Of a stretch of 64,000 nt of DNA, positions 39,576 to 47,206 are shown piece by piece. The stretch covers positions 1 through 64,000 of IMG/VR virus record IMGVR_UViG_3300021085_000013, one strand, 5' to 3'. The position numbers were made by a program, and so were the translations under genes. Numbering within the stretch: position 1 is the first letter of the stretch; each line of letters begins with the position of its first letter. The stretch is from a virus. A model generated the notes under the pieces. That model was given only the letters and a program-made list of their open reading frames with translations, had not been told where the DNA came from and searched no databases.

Positions 39576-42500
39576 TTAATGTAAGGAATCATGTGCTAAT
39601 TCATTAGCTAAGTCTGGATTATCATCTGTGAAATCTGATAATTCTTCGTCAGTCATTTCTTTTCCATTAGAATATTCACCATAACTAAAGAATGCATCTG
39701 TGAAATCTGGATAATCTTTCATATCAACATCTTCCATTTCTAATGAACTAATATCTACTTTCTTTCCTTTAAATTTAATATAATTAGCTTCGTTAATAAA
39801 AGATTCTAATGTTAAACTAACAACTGGTTTAATTCCAGTTAATATTCTTTTTCCAAATTTAGAAAGACCAATTCCATTTTCACTTACTGTAAAGTATTTA
39901 GAATTTCTTCTCATCCATCTTTTATTATCGATTGATTTTTCTTTTAGAATATTATTGAATTCTTCTTCTGTTAATACACCATCCGCTAATGCCTCGATCA
40001 TTGCGTTTCTGACTTTAGCAGTTCTACCTGAAGTTTGTGCAGGATGATTATCGGTATATCTTCTTTTTATTTGAATTTTAGATTCTCTAAGACCCGGTTT
40101 CATTACGTTTAATTCCCACCACTGTTCTAATTGGTGATAAATATTTGCACCCATGTTTGAAATCATGAAGTCAATTACATCATCATAATTGTCTTTTTCA
40201 TCTTGATAAAAACCAGGAGTATCGATATATTCTTTACCCATTATCTTTCTAACTGCTCTTTCTGGCATAGCATCGATTTCTTTTAAAAATTCTTCGAAAT
40301 CTTCATCGTTTTTAAAACCCTTAGCTTCAATAACCATTGATTCCATTAGGCCAATAGCAATCTCTCCAACTTCTCTATCGCCGCCGTCAACATATCTTTT
40401 GTTAAGTATTGCAAATTTAAAACCATCTGCTTTTATCGTATACATTGGCATCATACTATCACTATAGTCGTATTTGTATTTACCTGCTTTTAATTCTTTA
40501 CCGATTGCAAAGAAATCTTTAGCTTTACCTACTAAATCTGCAAGATTATCTAAGTGGTCACCAGCGTCGTCCTTTTCATTAACTAATGATTCATAAACTC
40601 CTTTTTCAATGTTCTTGATTAAGAGTTTAGCACCCTTCTTGTCAAGTTCATTTTGAATAAAGTCCATCATTTCGTTGGGATCTTCAGCATCTATACCAAA
40701 TTCAGATGCTAAGTTTTGATATGCATCAAATTCCATATTAGAAATAGTGTCTTCTAAGTCTGCATACACATCTTCATTAACTGCTGATTCTACCATTACT
40801 AGCCCTATATCCTTATATGCTATTTCATGCTCTCCACCGTCTTGATCTAGTGCAAATACTGATTTATCATGCCACATTGCAGCATTGTCATCGTTATTAG
40901 AATCAGGATTATAAATGATATATTCTTTTCCGTTTCCGGTTTGAATCATTGCATCATCTGCATCTCCTAATTTTTTTAATAATGACTTTTTAGTATACCT
41001 TTCTTCAACAGCTTCACCTGACGTATATTCAAAATCATTATATAGTGCCTTTAACCATTCTAAAAACTCTGGAGTTTTCTTCATTACTTTCTTATGTCCG
41101 TATTCTTTAAAGAATTCTTTCTGAAAAGTATCAAATGATTTGTGATTACCTATCATTTGGTGAATGTCAGACATAACACCCTCACTGATAACTAATTTTA
41201 CATCTTTGTTTTTACCAGCTACTGCATCATCTAGTTCATTTGTAAGAGCTTTCTTTTTTGCTGTTAAATCTATTAGCTGCTGTCTAGTTGCTGCTTTCTC
41301 ATCACTTCCATCTTCCGCAGCGATGTATATCTTTACAATATCTTTCATCTTATTAACTGTTTCTCCAAATTCCTTTGAAATCTTGTTAATAGATCTAGCT
41401 TCTAATATATTAGATTCTTCAATGTATTCTCCTAATTCAGGATCGTCCCATCCATTAGGATCGGCTAATACCGATTGTAAATCTTCTCTTGAACCTGTCA
41501 TTTCAACTTCTGGCCAATTGCCACCAGGGCCGTTCATTGTTAAAACTTTCATTTTAACATTATATTTCTTTAAAAGCTTTTTGAGTGTTTTTGATTTAGG
41601 ATCTATTGCATCCATTACTACAGTAGCTTCATTTAAATTTTCGTCTAGCTTATCAAAGAATCCACCATGTTCACTTTGTAAATCTTCACCATACTTGTCG
41701 TCCCATATTTTAGCTAATTCATCTTTAGTAATTTTACCTTTATATTTTCCCATGATTTCAACATAGACACTACCATATTCATATTCAAAATCTTCACCAT
41801 AAGAAAAATCCCATGCCTTTTCAACATCTTTAATTGTAAGCTTTTTGGCTTCAGTAACCTTTGATTCATACCATCCGTTTTCGTAATCGTCATCATCTTC
41901 ATAATCATCATACTCAGGTTCTTGATACCATGATTGATTTGGATCAGATTCTGCTTCTTCAGTAAAGTCATGTCTTTTCCAATTAAATCTTGGATCTTCA
42001 ACTAATGCAGGGAATAATGTCTTTTTCTTTTTATCTTTGGTCTTTATTTTACCGAATGCTAAATCAATACCAAGTTGTCTTAATTCTTTAAATGAACCTT
42101 TCATTGTTTTAACATCTTCTTCAGTATATCCATTCATTGTAGCAACAAGATCATAATAATCCATTCCACCAAATTCACCATATCCTTCATAATCCTTTTC
42201 CGTCCACTTGTTACCCATATTATCATACATAAATACTGTAATCATGTTCTGTCTTTCAGAACCTATTTGTGTGTTTGTATCGGATGTAAGCCATGAAAAT
42301 TGACCTTCAACTATCATCTGTTCATGTAACAATTGAGCACCAGTCGTTACAATGTTTAAATAGCTTTCAGGAATTCCATTTACAAAGTTATGTAATTCTG
42401 GTTCGAAATCTGGCATACCACATGCATATCTTGGATATGTTGCTCCTTCTGTATTTACAAGAATACTCATTCCATAATACTCTCCAAGCTCACCTGATTC

Positions 42501-42794
42501 AGTGTTACAATATAATACAAATACCTGTGGCACTTGAACTTTAAAGTTAGATTGTAATGGATATTCGTTATGACATCCTAATTCTTTAGTAGTGTATACG
42601 TCTAAGGAATGTAATTCTTTATCATATTTAGTTAATTCTCTATATGGAATAGAAGCTCTTTGGTTAAATAGATCTCCCCAATAAGAAGGCTTTCTCAAGG
42701 AATATTTCCCAGAAACCTTTTTGTATACTTTATATAAATCAACGTTTTCGTTCATTGAATTTACAAAGCTTTCGAATGTTTTTTTAGTGCTCAT
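39576..42794 (-). CDS. Putative internal head polyprotein, 1072 aa
   Basis: The chain begins TFESFVNSMNE, a capsid-targeting-like start. Eight candidate gp21 sites follow, with the Glu at residues 315 (ESKVTE), 389 (ENLNE), 465 (ESNILE), 538 (LVISE), 674 (ESAVNE), 740 (ESLVNE), 823 (ESMVIE) and 1002 (ESFINE); the next residue is Ala, Gly, Asp or Lys. They divide the protein into modules of about 300, 74, 76, 73, 136, 66, 83, 179 and 70 residues. Composition changes at the borders: an Asp/Glu/Tyr run ends just before 310, and residues 912-985 form a basic helical domain. No module is a family I can name. A further possible site is QMIVE-G near 160. Confidence 0.8.
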   Translation of the reverse strand: MSTKKTFESFVNSMNENVDLYKVYKKVSGKYSLRKPSYWGDLFNQRASIPYRELTKYDKELHSLDVYTTKELGCHNEYPLQSNFKVQVPQVFVLYCNTESGELGEYYGMSILVNTEGATYPRYACGMPDFEPELHNFVNGIPESYLNIVTTGAQLLHEQMIVEGQFSWLTSDTNTQIGSERQNMITVFMYDNMGNKWTEKDYEGYGEFGGMDYYDLVATMNGYTEEDVKTMKGSFKELRQLGIDLAFGKIKTKDKKKKTLFPALVEDPRFNWKRHDFTEEAESDPNQSWYQEPEYDDYEDDDDYENGWYESKVTEAKKLTIKDVEKAWDFSYGEDFEYEYGSVYVEIMGKYKGKITKDELAKIWDDKYGEDLQSEHGGFFDKLDENLNEATVVMDAIDPKSKTLKKLLKKYNVKMKVLTMNGPGGNWPEVEMTGSREDLQSVLADPNGWDDPELGEYIEESNILEARSINKISKEFGETVNKMKDIVKIYIAAEDGSDEKAATRQQLIDLTAKKKALTNELDDAVAGKNKDVKLVISEGVMSDIHQMIGNHKSFDTFQKEFFKEYGHKKVMKKTPEFLEWLKALYNDFEYTSGEAVEERYTKKSLLKKLGDADDAMIQTGNGKEYIIYNPDSNNDDNAAMWHDKSVFALDQDGGEHEIAYKDIGLVMVESAVNEDVYADLEDTISNMEFDAYQNLASEFGIDAEDPNEMMDFIQNELDKKGAKLLIKNIEKGVYESLVNEKDDAGDHLDNLADLVGKAKDFFAIGKELKAGKYKYDYSDSMMPMYTIKADGFKFAILNKRYVDGGDREVGEIAIGLMESMVIEAKGFKNDEDFEEFLKEIDAMPERAVRKIMGKEYIDTPGFYQDEKDNYDDVIDFMISNMGANIYHQLEQWWELNVMKPGLRESKIQIKRRYTDNHPAQTSGRTAKVRNAMIEALADGVLTEEEFNNILKEKSIDNKRWMRRNSKYFTVSENGIGLSKFGKRILTGIKPVVSLTLESFINEANYIKFKGKKVDISSLEMEDVDMKDYPDFTDAFFSYGEYSNGKEMTDEELSDFTDDNPDLANELAHDSLH

Positions 42795-42814
42795 TTTTAT
42801 TTGTATTTGTTTAT

Positions 42815-43894
42815 TTAAACTCGGTTAGGCTTTATTTTATATTTAAATTTACCTTGTGTAATAGAATATATTTGTAATTTGCTAGTTTTTCCAGGTAATT
42901 TCTTGTAATAGTGAAAAGCTACTATTTCATGATCTTTAGACTCTATAAAAAGGAATGGAGTAGGTATATCTCCTACTGCTGAAATTACATCGTCTTGTAT
43001 TTCAGTAAATGTTCTAACGGAAGGCTCAGTCTCTATTATACTTTTAATTTTTTCTGCAGTTTTAGAGTCACTTAGCTTTCCTAATTCTACGTCATTAAAT
43101 TTAATTACTAATGCGCCGTTATCTTTATCTCCAGGACCTATTTTAAAATCTCTTTCACTAGAAGAAAGGGCCTGAATATCTGTCTTAGTTAAATTTTGAA
43201 TATGCTTAAATCTTTTTCCACCTACAGTTCCCCATTCATTTATCCAACCTCCACCGGCAGCCATATCTTTACCATCTCCGTCCGGGTTGATTTCTTCAAT
43301 ATTATATTTTACTGCGTCATATAATGCCGTTAACTTCGGTACATAAGTACTATTAATTCCCTGGTGTTTTGCACCTGTTCTCCAATTTTGTAACATGCCC
43401 TTTGACATTTGAGCTTCTTTTAACTCACATTTACCAAGGGGTGGTTTAATTGGTGACCACCTTTCATTATATAATTCTAAGTCAGTATCGGCCGCACCTC
43501 CACCTATTTTTATATTTTCTACAATATACGCTAGCATTATTTCTCCAGCACCAATTCCATTATCGTCTCTTCCAATATTAAACAATTCGTTTGCTTCGCT
43601 TTTATTTAACATTAAATATTGAAAAACTACTCCGAATGTATCGTCATCCATTTTAGAAAGCCATAACCTACCATCAGGTTGTTGTTTAACATCCTGTGTT
43701 GAAGTAAACTTAACACCTTGCCATGGACACTTATTCTTTTTAAATGTTCTATTAATTGAATTAAATAAATTCTGTTGGGCAGCCTTACTGCCGGTTGATG
43801 CAACTCCAATATAGGATTCTATAATTAATGCTTCATTTTCAGCATTGGTTTTTGCAGCACTATGTAGTGCTCTTTCAAAATCGTACCTATCCAT
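42815..43894 (-). CDS. Possible PD-(D/E)XK nuclease in the cargo block, 359 aa
   Basis: Residues about 115-175 contain GAGEIMLAYIV, GGGAADTDLEL and GKCELKEAQ. The order Glu, Asp-x-Asp, then Glu-Leu-Lys fits a restriction-endonuclease-like active site. An ALIIE followed by S near residue 26 is a possible gp21 site, and the N-terminus lacks the clear capsid-targeting pattern. It overlaps the ligase-adenylyltransferase gene by 8 bases. If real and packaged, it could act on host DNA or foreign DNA soon after entry. Fold assignment is by eye. Confidence 0.5.
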   Translation of the reverse strand: MDRYDFERALHSAAKTNAENEALIIESYIGVASTGSKAAQQNLFNSINRTFKKNKCPWQGVKFTSTQDVKQQPDGRLWLSKMDDDTFGVVFQYLMLNKSEANELFNIGRDDNGIGAGEIMLAYIVENIKIGGGAADTDLELYNERWSPIKPPLGKCELKEAQMSKGMLQNWRTGAKHQGINSTYVPKLTALYDAVKYNIEEINPDGDGKDMAAGGGWINEWGTVGGKRFKHIQNLTKTDIQALSSSERDFKIGPGDKDNGALVIKFNDVELGKLSDSKTAEKIKSIIETEPSVRTFTEIQDDVISAVGDIPTPFLFIESKDHEIVAFHYYKKLPGKTSKLQIYSITQGKFKYKIKPNRV

Positions 43895-45758
43895 TGTTTT
43901 CTAAAAATTGTTTAAATGTTAATAATGATTCAGTGACTTCATTTGATTCTGAAGCACCTACTGAATCTTCTAATTTTTTCTTAAGTTCACCATACATTTT
44001 ATGTAAGGCCTTTGGTGTTGTAGACTTAAATAGTTTTTCATCTCCGTCTAACATTGCATTTCTAACCTGAGTCGCTGAAATATTATTGTCTGTTCTTGGA
44101 ATTTCAAATAATCCAAAATCACTCCTAACTCCAAGATCTTCTCTATAAGAATCTTTATTTACTTGGAATCCGTAAGTTTTCATTCTATCGCTTCCTGTTC
44201 CCCATAATACGGGTTCATAAGTTGGTCTCATTGCATTGAACATTGTATCAATACCTCCGGTTGGAATTACAAAGATTTCTTTTAAGAATGGATATTGTTT
44301 TTGAACCGCCTTAAACATATCTAATTGTGTCTTCTCATCATAAGGTCTTTTAAATGCATCTTCCTTTTTCTTATTCTTTGCTTTTACTAATAAAACAACC
44401 ACAGGATATCCATTTTCTTTGTGTATAGTTTCTAATACTTTAGCATGTCCAAGTGTAAATGGTTGGAATCTACCAACAAACATATTTACTAATTCTCCTC
44501 CTTGTTCAGGATGATCTACTTTAAGTGCTTCATTTAAATTAACACTTGTCTTTACTTTATTATGTAATATGAAATTATTAAAGTCGTATATGGAATTTTC
44601 ATCGGTATTCTCTACAAATACTTTCTTATCTATAGTTTCTACTATTTGATTTAAATGCTCTAACATTTCTGCATTTATGATATCGCTTTCCTTGCTTCTC
44701 TTTTTTCTAAAAGAACCTAAAGTTATTTTAAATAATTCTGCAAGTATTTCGTTTTCAACATAAGAAAGAGTGGTCTCGTTCTTAATGTATTTAGTATTTA
44801 GTTTAAAGGAATCTGAATCTGCAAAATCAGCTGATTCAAAGTTAACACCAATAAACTTAGCAGAGTGTTCTTTAACATACGTATTAAACATCACTGACAT
44901 TAATTCAATATATCTCCAGTCTGCTGTTTCTTCATTTAGTTGAATGTCTTTCATTTCAAATGTAGAAATAAATTCAATAAGACCAGCAATAGTAATTTGA
45001 TACATGTGGCTTGATCTCTTATTTTCACTAACAGTTCTTGTAAAATCTTCTAATTTAAAAGATCTAGATTTTTTCTCATCAATAAAAGAAACTATTAATC
45101 CGTCAATTTCTACTTCAAAGTCTTCATTTAACGTAGGAGAAATTGCATTTGGATTAAATGTCTTAATCATCTTTTGGGTAAAAGGTAATCTTGCATCTGT
45201 ATTTGGATCATAATCAAATGCTTCAGAAAACTCCTTATCTGACATAGATAGAACAGTTATTAATTCTTCTTTTTGCATTTGAGATAACATACCATCAAAT
45301 ACAATGCTAGGTCCTTGAACCTCTAATATCTTTGACCATTTATTTAATATAACTGGATCGCTAATTGTTTTTTTAATCTTACCTGATTCATTCATAGTTT
45401 GAATGTGAGTAAGTATTAAATTGTTTTTAGGCAGTTTAGTATATTTATATTCTGACACGTTTAATTCAGGTAAATATTCAAAACCAAATTTCCAATCATG
45501 TGGCATTTGTTCCTTTATACTAGGATCTAGACTTTGGATGTGCTTGACACCTGTTTCATATAAACCTACTATTGTTCTGTCTATCATGTTCATTCTAGAA
45601 TCTCCAGATTTGTAATATTCAAATTTAGTCTGGTTTCTTCTAACGTGAAATGAAGCTCCTTGTATTTTTTCAGTTACTAGAACCCTGCTATTCAACATAT
45701 CTTGAAATGCATTGATATTAGTTTCCTGAAATACTTGTCTTAGTTTTTTAAGTGCCAT
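43887..45758 (-). CDS. Ligase-like domain fused to NMN-adenylyltransferase-like domain
   Basis: Residues 1 to about 400 look like a covalent nucleotidyltransferase (RNA/DNA ligase fold): VTEKIQG gives a possible motif I lysine at 31 (KIQG rather than KxDG), with FGFEYL near 92 as motif III, EIDGLIVSF near 215 as motif IV, and RSFKLED as a motif V candidate. Residues 411-623 hold MFVGRFQPFTLGH and ISATQVR, the two signatures of NMN/cytidylyl transferases. Between them lies VNLNE followed by A at 410-411, a candidate gp21 site. The C-terminus TFKQFLENNG resembles a capsid-targeting sequence. I infer two packaged enzymes linked to adenylate or NAD chemistry. Confidence 0.78.
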   Translation of the reverse strand: MALKKLRQVFQETNINAFQDMLNSRVLVTEKIQGASFHVRRNQTKFEYYKSGDSRMNMIDRTIVGLYETGVKHIQSLDPSIKEQMPHDWKFGFEYLPELNVSEYKYTKLPKNNLILTHIQTMNESGKIKKTISDPVILNKWSKILEVQGPSIVFDGMLSQMQKEELITVLSMSDKEFSEAFDYDPNTDARLPFTQKMIKTFNPNAISPTLNEDFEVEIDGLIVSFIDEKKSRSFKLEDFTRTVSENKRSSHMYQITIAGLIEFISTFEMKDIQLNEETADWRYIELMSVMFNTYVKEHSAKFIGVNFESADFADSDSFKLNTKYIKNETTLSYVENEILAELFKITLGSFRKKRSKESDIINAEMLEHLNQIVETIDKKVFVENTDENSIYDFNNFILHNKVKTSVNLNEALKVDHPEQGGELVNMFVGRFQPFTLGHAKVLETIHKENGYPVVVLLVKAKNKKKEDAFKRPYDEKTQLDMFKAVQKQYPFLKEIFVIPTGGIDTMFNAMRPTYEPVLWGTGSDRMKTYGFQVNKDSYREDLGVRSDFGLFEIPRTDNNISATQVRNAMLDGDEKLFKSTTPKALHKMYGELKKKLEDSVGASESNEVTESLLTFKQFLENNG

Positions 45759-45768
45759 ATTATATTAT

Positions 45769-47139
45769 TTATCTTCCGTACTTTATGATTCCCATCAGCT
45801 GATTGATAGCAGCAAAAGTACCTGTTAGTTTCATAGTCTTTCCTTTATATACAAAAACTATTCCTTCAGTTGGTATGATAGATTCTACTCCTCCAATTCT
45901 ATCTAATCTCTCTAGTTCTTTCATTACCTTTTCGATCTGAGTAACGCTTCCATCTTTTTTGATCTTTTCAGATTCTGATCTAATTTGATTATGTAGTCTT
46001 TGCATCTCTTTGTCTGGATTTGCAGCTACAAAATTAGAAGCATTCATAAGAATTATAGACCCTAGTTCTAAAAATAAATCTTCAAACGGTCTAATGTTTT
46101 CTTTATATTTCTTTTTAACATCTTCTTTGTCAAATTTCTTAACAGAAGCAGCTTCATCTTTTCCTATCTCCTTTGCAAGTGATCTCATATTTAAAGACTT
46201 TTTATCTCCATAAGCCCATCTTAATAATAAACCTTCCTTATAGTCTTGTTGTAAATCGGGGAAATTTGCATCTATTGTTTCTCTCCACCACATTTCATGA
46301 TATCTAGAAACTTCGTCACCGTCTGTTAAGTTATAACGATCTCTTAATTTTTCAATCTGCTTTATAAATTTAGCTTGATTTTTATCAAAATTAATATCTT
46401 TACCTAGTTTTAAAATCTGAGGAGGAATTATTGTAAATGTCTTTTGAACATCGGCATCTACTTCCTTTAAAGCTTTGACTAATTCTCCTGCTATTTTTCT
46501 AGATCCTGTAATATTACCATTCCCATCAGTTTCTTGAATATCGTGAAATTGAAGAACATCTCTTTCGTAATAGATTACATTTGGGTTTTTAGAATAGATT
46601 AATTCTATATTTATAAAATCTTTACCGTCATTAAATATGGACTGATCTTTAATTTTTGGAAGAGCTTCATTTAGATCTTTAGCTGCAAACACGTATGTTT
46701 CTCGCACTAAAGGTACCTCATGCTTTTCAAACATTTCTATAATACCGTCTAAATCAACGGGACTAATTAATTGACCTTTATTTCTAGAAAACATCGTAAC
46801 TCCGTTTTTTACGGTTGCTAATAGATTTTGACCGTCTGTTTTTTCAGTGGCTACCTCTTCAAAGTTTAATTCTCCTTGAAGACCAGACGTTACGATCTTT
46901 TTAAAATCTGCGAATGTTAAATCTTTTTCATCGAAAGGATGAGACATGTGACCAGCTGCACCGCCTTCTAAGATTAATTCTTCTTTAAGTGTATTGTATT
47001 TTTCAACGATATATTCATCAAATGATAAAACTTTACTCTTATTTTCACTCATATAATGTGCAACATATTCCTCTCTGGTCATGCCATGTGCATCTGCGTG
47101 ATGTTGAATAAAATCTACGAAGTTGTTATTTAGTTCCAT
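45769..47139 (-). CDS. Nucleotidyltransferase (ligase-fold) protein with targeting-like leader
   Basis: The leader has SFDEYIVE at 39-46 and then ELILE followed by GG at 58-59, which looks like a gp21 site. The mature part starts GGAAGHMSHPF and contains EKTDGQN with the ligase motif I lysine at 100 (KTDG). FINIELIY near 175 fits motif III, and EGIVFVYKGKTMKLTG near the C-terminus fits motifs IV and V. I recall similar uncharacterised proteins in marine T4-like phages. The reaction (DNA or RNA joining, or capping) cannot be told from sequence. It is 10 bases upstream of the ligase-adenylyltransferase gene. Confidence 0.78.
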   Translation of the reverse strand: MELNNNFVDFIQHHADAHGMTREEYVAHYMSENKSKVLSFDEYIVEKYNTLKEELILEGGAAGHMSHPFDEKDLTFADFKKIVTSGLQGELNFEEVATEKTDGQNLLATVKNGVTMFSRNKGQLISPVDLDGIIEMFEKHEVPLVRETYVFAAKDLNEALPKIKDQSIFNDGKDFINIELIYSKNPNVIYYERDVLQFHDIQETDGNGNITGSRKIAGELVKALKEVDADVQKTFTIIPPQILKLGKDINFDKNQAKFIKQIEKLRDRYNLTDGDEVSRYHEMWWRETIDANFPDLQQDYKEGLLLRWAYGDKKSLNMRSLAKEIGKDEAASVKKFDKEDVKKKYKENIRPFEDLFLELGSIILMNASNFVAANPDKEMQRLHNQIRSESEKIKKDGSVTQIEKVMKELERLDRIGGVESIIPTEGIVFVYKGKTMKLTGTFAAINQLMGIIKYGR

Positions 47140-47156
47140 GTATATAGCTAATATAA

Positions 47157-47192
47157 TTAAAAAACTTGACCCGGAAAAATCCAGGTCAGTTT
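47157..47192 (-). terminator. Terminator-like hairpin after the 708-residue cargo gene
   Basis: On the minus strand AACTGACCTGG pairs with CCGGGTCAAGTT (one bulged A and one G-U pair), followed by a T tract. It lies between the cargo genes at 47207 and 45769. Confidence 0.7.
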
Positions 47193-47206
47193 ATTTTTAT
47201 TTTTTA

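Noticed and set aside
41164-41766. Plus-strand 200-codon open frame
   Set aside because: It is antisense to the 1072-residue polyprotein candidate, which has the better codon use and operon position.
41714-42001. Minus-strand 95-codon frame overlapping the polyprotein
   Set aside because: It is an alternative frame of an Asp/Glu/Tyr-rich region and reads as Met/Lys/Ile-rich low-complexity sequence.
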